54,682 nt of DNA, taken from positions 1 to 54,682 of the forward strand of contig JAEDEU010000003.1 of NCBI GenBank assembly GCA_016293155.1, given 5' to 3'. Source of the stretch: Clostridiaceae bacterium (GTDB lineage: Bacteria > Bacillota > Clostridia > Oscillospirales > Butyricicoccaceae). Every line of letters begins with the position of its first letter. Within the stretch, counting starts at the first letter, position 1. Under the pieces are notes generated by a model. It was not told where the DNA came from. It ran no database searches and saw only the letters and a list, made by a program, of their open reading frames with translations. This document shows positions 7,486 through 15,274 of the stretch, in pieces. A program made the translations under genes and the position numbers.

Positions 7486-8549
7486 GTTATTACGTGGAAA
7501 TGAGAGATGTCAACAAGCATTTTGGCAGCTTTCAGGCTTCTAAAAATATTAATTTCGGCATTGAACGCGGCAAGCTGATCGGTCTGCTCGGACCGAGCGG
7601 CAGCGGCAAGACAACCATCCTGCGTATGCTCGCAGGTCTGGAAACCGCGGACAGCGGAGATATCATCATCGACGGAAAAATTGTCAATGATGTTCCGGCA
7701 AGCCGGCGCGGCATCGGTTTTGTGTTTCAGAACTACGCATTGTTCCGCTATCTCACTGTCTATGAAAACATTGCATTCGGACTGAAGGTGCAGAAGTGGA
7801 GCAAGCAGGATATCAAAAACCGCGTTGAGGAAATGCTTGAACTGGTGGGCTTAGCCGGTCTCGGCAACCGATATCCCAATCAGCTTTCCGGCGGTCAGCG
7901 TCAGCGCGTTGCCTTTGCAAGAGCACTTGCGCCGCAGCCACAGCTGCTGCTGCTGGATGAGCCGTTTGCGGCGGTCGATGCTAAGGTACGTCAGGAACTG
8001 AGAAACTGGCTGAGGGAAATGATTCGCACAGTCGGTGTCACCAGTATCTTTGTCACCCACGATCAGGATGAGGCCATCGAGGTGGCGGATGAGATTATTA
8101 TTACCAACCATGGACAGATTGAGCAGATCGGTACGCCGACAGAAATTTATAAGCATCCGACCACACCGTTCGTCGCGCAGTTTATCGGTCAGTCGTCGAT
8201 TATTGAGGATTTCTCTCGGTTCAAGGGCTTTCAGAACGTGAAAAACGCACAGCGCGCGGTCGTCCGACCGGAATACATCAGCGTTACCAAGCAGGGAGAA
8301 CCGCTGAAATATCCGATCACGGTCGAACAGGGAGTTGTCGAACAGAGCCTGTTCCGCGGAAACGAAATGGAGCTGAAGATCCGCGTCAAAGGGACTCAGC
8401 TGACCGCGAAGCGGCTGCTGGATGAGGCGCCGATTGCGGTGGGCGAAACCGTCAATGTGTTTATCTACCGCATGTATGCCTTTGATGAAACCAATGCTTA
8501 TGTGGTTGAAAATGTCAGCCTCAGCTCGCCGGATTCGATCGTTATCTAA
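7482..8549 (+). CDS. cysA: Sulfate ABC transporter ATP-binding protein CysA
   Basis: A 355-residue ATPase that powers the CysTW channel. Walker A G-P-S-G-S-G-K-T (37-44), Q-loop V-F-Q-N-Y-A-L-F, signature L-S-G-G-Q-R-Q-R-V, Walker B L-L-L-L-D-E-P and H-switch V-T-H-D-Q-D-E-A are all present. A C-terminal TOBE-like extension from about 240 to the end matches CysA/MalK-type regulatory domains. Overlaps cysW by four bases, and is followed 13 bases later by aprA. Confidence 0.95.
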   Translation: MSYYVEMRDVNKHFGSFQASKNINFGIERGKLIGLLGPSGSGKTTILRMLAGLETADSGDIIIDGKIVNDVPASRRGIGFVFQNYALFRYLTVYENIAFGLKVQKWSKQDIKNRVEEMLELVGLAGLGNRYPNQLSGGQRQRVAFARALAPQPQLLLLDEPFAAVDAKVRQELRNWLREMIRTVGVTSIFVTHDQDEAIEVADEIIITNHGQIEQIGTPTEIYKHPTTPFVAQFIGQSSIIEDFSRFKGFQNVKNAQRAVVRPEYISVTKQGEPLKYPITVEQGVVEQSLFRGNEMELKIRVKGTQLTAKRLLDEAPIAVGETVNVFIYRMYAFDETNAYVVENVSLSSPDSIVI

Positions 8550-8562
8550 GGGAGGGGTTTCC

Positions 8563-10242
8563 TTGAACATAGAGAGATTACAGACGGATATTCTCATCAT
8601 CGGCGGCGGCGCAGCGGGCTGCTATGCCGCAAGGACGATTTGCGAGGAAGCACCCGACCTTCGCGTGATGATTCTGGAAAAGGCAAATATCAAGCGAAGC
8701 GGCTGTCTGGCGGCAGGTGTCAATGCATTGAACGCCTATATCGCCCCGGGCAAAACGCCGGAGTTTTATGTGGACTATGCGAAGCAGGATGCGCACGGCA
8801 TCGTGCGCGAGGATCTGCTGCTCACCATGAGCGAGCGCCTCAACGAGGTTACCGCCCAGCTGGAAAAGCTGGGACTGGTGATTCTCAAAGATGCAGATGG
8901 AAATTATGTGATGCGCGGCAGCCGAAATGTCAAGATTAACGGCGAGAACATCAAGCCGATTCTGGCAGATGCGGCGGCGGGCTGTCAGAACGTCACGATC
9001 TACAATCACGTCAACGCGGTGGATTACATTGTAAAGGATGGTCGCATCATCGGTGTATATGCCAATGATGTGTTAAAGGATATGCTGTACTTTGTAGAAT
9101 GCCGGGCCTGCCTGTGCTGCACCGGCGGTGCATCGGGACTTTACCGTCCGAACAACCCCGGATTTTCCCGTCATAAGATGTGGTATCCGCCGTTCAATAC
9201 CGGAGCCGGTTATGCAATGGGCATCCGGGCGGGTGCAGAGATGACCACCTTTGAAATGCGGTTTATCGCACTGCGCTGTAAGGATACGATTGCCCCGACG
9301 GGCACGCTGGCACAGGGTGTCGGTGCAAAGCAGGTGAATGCACGAGGAGAAGTCTATGAACAGAAATACGGTCTGACGACCTCGCAGCGCGTCTACGGCA
9401 CCGTGACGGAAAACCGAGAGGGACGCGGTCCCTGCTATCTGCGGACAAAGGGCATTTCCGAGGAGCAGGCGGACAGCCTGAAAAAGGCATATCTGAATAT
9501 GGCACCGTCGCAAACGCTGAAATGGCTAGAGAACGGAAGCTCTCCTGCCGAGGAAAATGTAGAGATTGAAGGAACCGAGCCGTATATCATCGGAGGACAC
9601 ACGGCGAGCGGATACTGGGTGGATACCCATCGCATGACCACAATCCGCGGACTGTTCGCTGCCGGAGATGTCGCCGGAGGATGCCCGCAAAAGTATGTAA
9701 CCGGCGCACTGGCAGAGGGCGAAATCGCAGCACATGCCGCAGTCGAGTATTGTAAGGGCATAGAACGGGAAGCGATTCCGGATGATTATATTCATGAGCA
9801 GGCGCGGGAGGCACAGTCCTATTTCCAAAACGATGCGGATGCCTTTACGACCGAGCAGCTGGAAGAAGCGATGCAGGGCGTGATGGATCACTACGCGGGC
9901 GGAATTGCCACAGACTACGGTTATACCGAATCCGGTCTGGCGATTGCGGACGAGAAAATCCGCCGCCTGACTGCTTTGTCGGATTCCGTACACGTATCGG
10001 ATGCACAGGAGCTGACACGGCTGTTTGAGCTAAAGGAACGACTGACGGTATGCCGGGTTGTAATTGCCCACCTCGCCGCACGCAAAGAAACCAGATGGCA
10101 CTGCTTTGCAGAGAATTTAGACCATCCGGATTGTGATGACAGCGGTCTGCATTATATCAATTCCCGCTTCTGCGACGGAGAGCTCCGGATTATCGAACGG
10201 GAACTGACAGGGAGGTATGAAAATTATGAGCATTGCAATTGA
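8563..10242 (+). CDS. aprA: Adenylylsulfate (APS) reductase alpha subunit, short form
   Basis: A 559-residue flavoprotein of the fumarate reductase/succinate dehydrogenase fold that would reduce APS to sulfite and AMP with electrons from AprB. The FAD-binding motif G-G-G-A-A-G lies at residues 14-19, and the C-terminal FAD contact is F-A-A-G-D-V-A-G-G. TTG at 8563 is chosen because GGGAGGGG precedes it; an in-frame upstream start would overlap cysA. It is about 100 residues shorter than AprA of classical sulfate reducers (about 660). Assignment to APS reductase rather than another fumarate-reductase-like enzyme rests on the ferredoxin partner and on cysDN next to it, so it is strong but contextual. 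Confidence 0.85.
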   Translation: MNIERLQTDILIIGGGAAGCYAARTICEEAPDLRVMILEKANIKRSGCLAAGVNALNAYIAPGKTPEFYVDYAKQDAHGIVREDLLLTMSERLNEVTAQLEKLGLVILKDADGNYVMRGSRNVKINGENIKPILADAAAGCQNVTIYNHVNAVDYIVKDGRIIGVYANDVLKDMLYFVECRACLCCTGGASGLYRPNNPGFSRHKMWYPPFNTGAGYAMGIRAGAEMTTFEMRFIALRCKDTIAPTGTLAQGVGAKQVNARGEVYEQKYGLTTSQRVYGTVTENREGRGPCYLRTKGISEEQADSLKKAYLNMAPSQTLKWLENGSSPAEENVEIEGTEPYIIGGHTASGYWVDTHRMTTIRGLFAAGDVAGGCPQKYVTGALAEGEIAAHAAVEYCKGIEREAIPDDYIHEQAREAQSYFQNDADAFTTEQLEEAMQGVMDHYAGGIATDYGYTESGLAIADEKIRRLTALSDSVHVSDAQELTRLFELKERLTVCRVVIAHLAARKETRWHCFAENLDHPDCDDSGLHYINSRFCDGELRIIERELTGRYENYEHCN

Positions 10243-10537
10243 CTCCCAGAAATGCGTGGGCTGCGGCCGATGCACCGAGGTTTGTCCGGGCACGCTGCTG
10301 CGAATGTGCGGCGGCAAGGCGCAGATTCGTTATCCGGAGGAGTGCTGGGGATGTGTATCCTGCGTAAAGGAATGCGCAGTCGGAGCAATCTCACTGTTTC
10401 TCGGCGCGGATATCGGCGGCATGGGCAGCCGTATGACGGTACAAAAGGACGGCGCGCTGCTGCACTGGACGGTGTGCCGCCCGGACGGAACAGCACAGAC
10501 AATCACGGTAGACAGTCGTGATTCCAATCAATATTGA
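10226..10537 (+). CDS. aprB: Adenylylsulfate reductase beta subunit (2x[4Fe-4S] ferredoxin)
   Basis: A 103-residue iron-sulfur protein. Two cluster motifs are clear: C-x2-C-x2-C-x3-C-P at Cys10, 13, 16, 20 and C-W-G-C-x2-C-x3-C at Cys40, 43, 46, 50. The rest is a beta-rich tail of about 50 residues. It would pass electrons to AprA. ATG at 10226 has GGGAGG at correct distance; the ATG at 10217 touches the SD and is less likely. It overlaps the end of aprA. Dissimilatory AprB is about 150 residues with a long wrap-around tail, so this is a shortened form. Confidence 0.85.
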   Translation: MSIAIDSQKCVGCGRCTEVCPGTLLRMCGGKAQIRYPEECWGCVSCVKECAVGAISLFLGADIGGMGSRMTVQKDGALLHWTVCRPDGTAQTITVDSRDSNQY

Positions 10538-10556
10538 CAAGTTTGGAGTGAAAAAT

Positions 10557-11456
10557 ATGAGTGGATTATCCCATTTAGATCAGTTGGAAGCGGAAGCAAT
10601 TTATATTATGAGAGAGGTCGCGGCGGAGTGTGAGCATCCTGTCATGCTGTACTCCATCGGCAAGGACAGCTCGGTCATGCTGCATCTGGCGCTGAAGGCG
10701 TTTTATCCCGAAAAGCCGCCGTTTCCGTTTTTACATATTGATACGACATGGAAATTCCGGGAGATGATCGAATTCCGCGACCGAATTGCGGAAAAGTACG
10801 GAATTGAAATGCTGGTTTATTCCAACCCGGACGGCATCGCGCAGGGCATCAATCCGTTCGACCACGGCGCAGCGTATACGGATATCATGAAAACGCAGGC
10901 ACTCAAGCAGGGACTCAAAAAGTATGGCTTTACTGCGGCATTCGGCGGCGGACGGCGTGATGAAGAAAAGTCCCGCGCCAAGGAGCGTATTTTCTCCTTC
11001 CGCAATGCGGCACAGGCATGGGATCCGAAAAATCAGCGTCCGGAAATGTGGAAGCTGTACAATACCAAAATTCATAAGGGCGAAAGCATCCGCGTGTTCC
11101 CGCTGTCCAACTGGACGGAGAAGGATATCTGGCAGTATATCCAGCGGGAAAAGATTGAGATTGTCCCGCTATATTTTGCGGCAGAGCGCCCGGTCGTCGA
11201 GCGCGACGGCAATCTGATTATGGTGGATGATGATCGCTTTCCGTTACAGCCGGGAGAGGTGCCGGAGCTGAAAAAGGTGCGATTCCGCACGCTCGGCTGT
11301 TATCCGCTGACCGGCGGTGTGGAGTCGGACGCTGAAACACTGGATGAAATCATTGCAGAAACATTGTCTGCGGTCACCTCCGAGCGCACCAGCCGCGTGA
11401 TTGACAAGGAAGCAGCCGGAAGCATGGAGCGCCGAAAGAGAGAAGGGTATTTTTAA
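10557..11456 (+). CDS. cysD: Sulfate adenylyltransferase subunit CysD
   Basis: A 299-residue ATP-pyrophosphatase that makes APS from sulfate and ATP together with the GTPase CysN. The PP-loop reads S-I-G-K-D-S-S-V near residues 35-42, followed by F-L-H-I-D-T-T-W-K-F and F-G-G-G-R-R-D-E-E-K-S-R, typical of CysD. Length matches the family. ATG at 10557 was chosen for the GGAG nine bases upstream. Two bases separate it from cysN. Confidence 0.95.
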   Translation: MSGLSHLDQLEAEAIYIMREVAAECEHPVMLYSIGKDSSVMLHLALKAFYPEKPPFPFLHIDTTWKFREMIEFRDRIAEKYGIEMLVYSNPDGIAQGINPFDHGAAYTDIMKTQALKQGLKKYGFTAAFGGGRRDEEKSRAKERIFSFRNAAQAWDPKNQRPEMWKLYNTKIHKGESIRVFPLSNWTEKDIWQYIQREKIEIVPLYFAAERPVVERDGNLIMVDDDRFPLQPGEVPELKKVRFRTLGCYPLTGGVESDAETLDEIIAETLSAVTSERTSRVIDKEAAGSMERRKREGYF

Positions 11457-11458
11457 TC

Positions 11459-13159
11459 ATGAAGAATTTATTGAAATTTATCACCTGCGGCAGTGTGGAT
11501 GACGGTAAATCCACGCTGATCGGACATATCCTATACGATACCAAGCGCATTTATACCGATCAGGAGCAGGCGCTGGAGCTGGACAGCAAGGTGGGCAGCC
11601 GCGGCGGCAAGATTGACTATTCGCTGCTGCTGGACGGTCTGATGGCAGAACGTGAGCAGGGCATCACCATTGATGTGGCGTATCGCTATTTTACTACCGA
11701 TGAGCGCAGCTTTATTGTGGCAGACACGCCGGGACATGAGGAATATACCCGTAACATGGCGGTTGGCGCCTCGTTTGCCGATCTGGCGATTATTCTGGTA
11801 GATGCCTCTCAGGGCGTGCTGGTGCAGACCAGACGGCATACACGTATTTGCGCACTGATGGGTATCCGGTACTTTGTCTTTGCACTCAATAAGATGGATC
11901 TGGTCAACTACAGCCGCGAGCGCTTTGAGAAGATTCAGTCACAGATTGAGGAGCTGGCGCGGGAGCTGAAGCTGCACAGTGTACAGATCATTCCGGTTTC
12001 TGCGACTGCGGGAGATAATCTGACGCAGCCGTCCGGAAATACCCCGTGGTATGACGGCGTTCCGCTGCTGCGGTATCTGGAGACGGTTGATATCACGGAA
12101 TTGCAGACCGAAGAAGGATTTTATCTTCCGGTTCAGCGCGTCTGCCGCCCGAATCACACCTTCCGCGGCTTTCAGGGTCAGATCGAGTCCGGTGAAATCC
12201 ATACCGGAGACACGATCACCGTTCAGCCCAGCGGGGAGCAGGCGAAGGTTAAGCGTATTTTAATCGGAGACAGAGATGCGCAGTCTGCTGTCACCGGAGC
12301 TCCGGTGACCATCCAGCTGGATCGTGAAATTGATGTATCGCGCGGCTGTGTGCTGACCAGAGACAACCGGATTCGCAGCGGAAAGGCATTTCAGGCAACG
12401 CTGCTGTGGATGGATGACACGCCGCTCTCCGAGGGCAAGGAGTATTTTGTTCGGATCGGCACCAAGCTCCTGCCCGGCATTGTCCATCGTATCCGCTATC
12501 AGACCGATGTCAACACCGGAGAGCAGCTGGCAGCATCCTCGCTGTCCAAGAACGGAATCGCACTCTGCGATATTTCGGTGGATGAAGAAATTCCGATTGA
12601 TACCTTCCGCTCGCATAAGGCGCTGGGCGAGCTGCTGTTGATTGACCGTGTCACGAATATGACATCTGCCTGCGGTGTTGTGGAGGCGATTGTACGTCAG
12701 GAGGATGTAGAGCGTTCGGTACGGTTCCGAAAGGACGACACCGAGATCAAAACGCATTTGTTTGAGACCTTCTACTTCCAGATCGAGAGCGGAAGCATCG
12801 GAAGCTATGATCCGGAGGCGGTGCGCTATGACATCGGAGATGCAATTCCGCTCAGCGGAGAGGGCTATGCGTACCCGCAGAATTTCGATATCTTGTCTCT
12901 TTCCGGCAACACCGCGATTTTGATTCGCGATGGACGAGTGGCAGATCTGATTCCGATTGCGCAGTATGAGATCGGCGGAATGCCGCTTGTCAACGGCAGA
13001 GGTTTTGAAATTCGTGCCGGCTCTCAGGAGGAACTGGAAGAATTTTTGACTGCATACCGCGAGCAGTCGGGAGAGGAACAGTTCAGCCGCTGGCTGAGAT
13101 TTGAAACCTATCGAAGCGTTACATTTCGCTGCGACTCAGGCAAAAATTATGTAATTTGA
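11459..13159 (+). CDS. cysN: Sulfate adenylyltransferase GTPase subunit CysN with unusual C-terminal extension
   Basis: A 566-residue GTPase of the elongation-factor family that drives APS formation. G1 G-S-V-D-D-G-K-S-T (11-19), G2 region E-R-E-Q-G-I-T-I-D, G3 D-T-P-G-H-E, G4 N-K-M-D-L and the G5 region V-S-A-T-A are visible, followed by two beta-barrel domains to about residue 425. Simple CysN proteins have about 470 residues; CysNC fusions carry a C-terminal APS kinase with a second P-loop. Here about 140 extra residues follow but contain no G-x4-G-K-S/T, so this is not CysNC. The extension's role is unknown. Last gene of the operon. Confidence 0.93.
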   Translation: MKNLLKFITCGSVDDGKSTLIGHILYDTKRIYTDQEQALELDSKVGSRGGKIDYSLLLDGLMAEREQGITIDVAYRYFTTDERSFIVADTPGHEEYTRNMAVGASFADLAIILVDASQGVLVQTRRHTRICALMGIRYFVFALNKMDLVNYSRERFEKIQSQIEELARELKLHSVQIIPVSATAGDNLTQPSGNTPWYDGVPLLRYLETVDITELQTEEGFYLPVQRVCRPNHTFRGFQGQIESGEIHTGDTITVQPSGEQAKVKRILIGDRDAQSAVTGAPVTIQLDREIDVSRGCVLTRDNRIRSGKAFQATLLWMDDTPLSEGKEYFVRIGTKLLPGIVHRIRYQTDVNTGEQLAASSLSKNGIALCDISVDEEIPIDTFRSHKALGELLLIDRVTNMTSACGVVEAIVRQEDVERSVRFRKDDTEIKTHLFETFYFQIESGSIGSYDPEAVRYDIGDAIPLSGEGYAYPQNFDILSLSGNTAILIRDGRVADLIPIAQYEIGGMPLVNGRGFEIRAGSQEELEEFLTAYREQSGEEQFSRWLRFETYRSVTFRCDSGKNYVI

Positions 13160-13184
13160 ATTTTTGATGATATGAAAATAGGAT

Positions 13185-13221
13185 GCAAATACCGTCAATC
13201 TTTATGGTTGGCGGTATTTGT
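13185..13221 (+). terminator. Stem-loop after cysN, possible weak terminator
   Basis: A 15-base left arm GCAAATACCGTCAAT (13185-13199) pairs with GTTGGCGGTATTTG (13207-13220) with two G-U pairs. No T-run follows on either strand, so it may be an RNA-stabilising hairpin rather than a true terminator. Confidence 0.4.
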
Positions 13222-13297
13222 GCCGTTTGCGCATGATATCATCGGAGCGGAGGGCTGTATCATAGGATAAACGGAGACTGACAGACGGAGGAGATGA

Positions 13298-13519
13298 ATG
13301 AGAAAGAATTACGTTCAGCGTGTCATGATCCATTTGCCGGAGGATATGGATGTGCATCGTCTGGCCGGGAAAGTGAACCGGTTTCATGTCGAGGTGATCG
13401 AGAGAAGGCTGAATCAGGCTGATTTGCCGGTTGAAAAGAAGCTGGAAGCAGTCAGCCGAATTCAGGAAAATCTGAAGCGGAGAGAGGTCAATGGATGGAT
13501 TGAATCAATGCTGCCATGA
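13298..13519 (+). CDS. Small hypothetical protein, 73 residues
   Basis: Unrecognised. The ATG is preceded by GGAGGAG. The product has no membrane segment or signal peptide; it has a short N-terminal stretch containing H-L-P-E-D-M-D-V, then two charged, probably helical segments (residues 28-45 and 45-65). The gene ends convergently, overlapping by 15 bases the terminal codons of the truncated feoB, right next to the feoB break. It could be an old resident or have arrived with the rearrangement that cut feoB. No function can be assigned. Confidence 0.55.
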   Translation: MRKNYVQRVMIHLPEDMDVHRLAGKVNRFHVEVIERRLNQADLPVEKKLEAVSRIQENLKRREVNGWIESMLP

Positions 13520-14857
13520 ATGATGCTGTTGCGCACCGTAAAGTTTCCCTTTGTGCGGCGGCGCAAATCTGCCATTGCAGGGCATAAAGCTATTGGTCAG
13601 GATGGCGATGCGCTTTTCTCTTGGGGAACGGATGATGCGGCAGCCGGTTACGCCGACTGCATTGCAGCCCAGTCCCATCATCATGCACAGTGCCTGCTTA
13701 CCGCAGGTACCGGCACGGCGGAAGCAGCCGTCCATCTGAAATGCGACGCGCGGCAGCAGACCGGCATCCTCCAGCAGGGTAAACAGCGGAAAGAAGATCG
13801 CCATTGGCGGAAGCATGACGGATACGACCGTGGCGAGCACACGCCATGCGCCGAATACCAATGCCTCGGCAAGGACGGAAGGGATATGGAGCAGCATCAG
13901 CGCATCCCACAGCGGCTGCTCCAACCCGAACAGCAGATCGGACAGCAGCTGGGAAGGCACGTTTGCACCTGCGATGGTCAGCCAGAGAATGCCGAACAGC
14001 AGCAGAAGCATCAGCGGAATGCCAATGGCGCGGCGGCTGAGCAGCTGATCCAGACGGGAAACTGTGTGCGGACGGCTTTCCGTTACGCATTCGGAAGCAA
14101 TCTGCTCTGCCTGTAATACCGTAGAGGATACCAGATGATCGGACAGGCGGGAGAGCAGTCCGGCAGCGTTCAGTTCGGAGCGGCAATGGCGCACTGCCCG
14201 CACAAAGTCCGGACGCGTGAGGGAACGGGCGGAGAGGAACTCCTCGCTCAGATCATCCTCAAGGGCGCGCAGTGCGTGAAAGCGTGTGAGATGAAATTGT
14301 TCTGTCAGCTCCTCGATGACCGAATCGGCGAGATAATGAACCGGATAGAGCTGCTGTGTCCGCTCGCAGACGGATTCCGCGGCGTGCAGCAGCTCCGGCA
14401 TCCCGACTGCGTCCCGTGCGATACAGGGCACGACTGGGACGCCCAAACGCCTGCTCAATCGGTCGGTGTCGATGTACAGACCGCGCTGCTCGGCTTCATC
14501 CATCAGATTGAGTGCAACAACTGCACGCGGCGTGACCTCGAGCACTTGCAATACCAGAAACAGATTTCGCTCCAGACAGGTCGCATCACAGCATATGATG
14601 ACGGCATCCGGTGCGGCGAGCGTGACAAAATCCCGCGCGGCGGCTTCGTCTGAGGAGTCGGCAATCAGCGAGTAGGTGCCGGGCAGATCAACCAGTGTAA
14701 ATTCGGTCTGCTCCAGCGTTGCTGTGCCGCAGGCGATGGTCACGGTTTTGCCCGCCCAGTTTCCCGTGTGCTGGCGAAGATTGGTAAGTGCATTGAAAAT
14801 GGTAGACTTTCCGACATTCGGATTGCCCATCAGGGCAACCGTCAGGTGCCGGTTCAT
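13505..14857 (-). pseudogene. feoB: feoB, ferrous iron transporter, truncated at the C terminus
   Basis: N-terminal part of the Fe(II) transporter FeoB. The G domain is intact: G1 G-N-P-N-V-G-K-S-T (11-19), G3 D-L-P-G (57-60), G4 N-L-M-D (117-120); membrane segments start near residue 277 and the first gate domain with G-L-G-C-N-A-V-G follows. Recognisable sequence stops at F-M-P-C-N-G-R-F (about residue 431); 19 unrelated residues and a stop follow. Full FeoB proteins run to 600-750 residues, so the second gate half is gone, and no continuation is seen in any frame downstream. Start ATG 14857 overlaps the feoA stop as ATGA. Iron transport by this copy is doubtful, though the G domain may still be made. 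Confidence 0.85.
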
Positions 14858-15120
14858 TCGGTCTGGATATGAATGCGATCGCTGTCGCATCGGCGCAGGG
14901 CGAGCACCGTGCCGCGCACGAGAAAGGCGCACGGATCGCCGGAATAGCTGCGGAACAGACAGCGGATGTGTGTGCCCGGAATCAGCCCCAGCTCCTGAAG
15001 CCGGCGGCGCAGCGCCTCGTCTACCTGTAAGGACTGAATGCGGGCGGATTGTCCGACCGTCAGTGCAGACAGAGACTGCGCCGCGGGATCACAGCGGGAA
15101 GCGGAAATAGCTGCAGACAT
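14854..15120 (-). CDS. feoA: Ferrous iron transport protein FeoA
   Basis: An 88-residue SH3-like protein of the FeoA family, expected to bind FeoB in the cytoplasm and modulate its activity. The segment L-R-R-R-L-Q-E-L-G-L-I-P-G-T-H-I is the family hallmark. ATG follows AAGGGGGATGC. It is translationally coupled to the truncated feoB downstream. Intact itself, but its usual partner is broken. Confidence 0.88.
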   Translation of the reverse strand: MSAAISASRCDPAAQSLSALTVGQSARIQSLQVDEALRRRLQELGLIPGTHIRCLFRSYSGDPCAFLVRGTVLALRRCDSDRIHIQTE

Positions 15121-15148
15121 AAAGCATCCCCCTTATTGCAGTTGGTCT

Positions 15149-15161
15149 TACTGATACAGTA
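15149..15161. promoter_or_regulatory. Inverted repeat upstream of feoA, possible operator
   Basis: TACTGATACAGTA is a perfect 5-base inverted repeat with a 3-base centre, about 30 bases before the feoA start. It does not match the usual Fur or DtxR consensus. No good promoter hexamer pair was found for feoA, so placement relative to RNA polymerase is unclear. Confidence 0.3.
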
Positions 15162-15211
15162 TGCGGTACGGAGAAAGGAGGTTCTTGCGGAGCGGACTTA
15201 GTATCCAAAAC

Positions 15212-15260
15212 AAGAAAAACATCCCCCTCGATCCTGCAATGCGCGGATAAGGGGGATGTG
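15212..15260 (-). terminator. Terminator after metK
   Basis: On the minus strand ACATCCCCCTT pairs with an AGGGGGATGT arm (plus-strand arms 15219-15228 and 15249-15259), followed by TTTTTC. Confidence 0.88.
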
Positions 15261-15274
15261 TGAGATCATATTCG

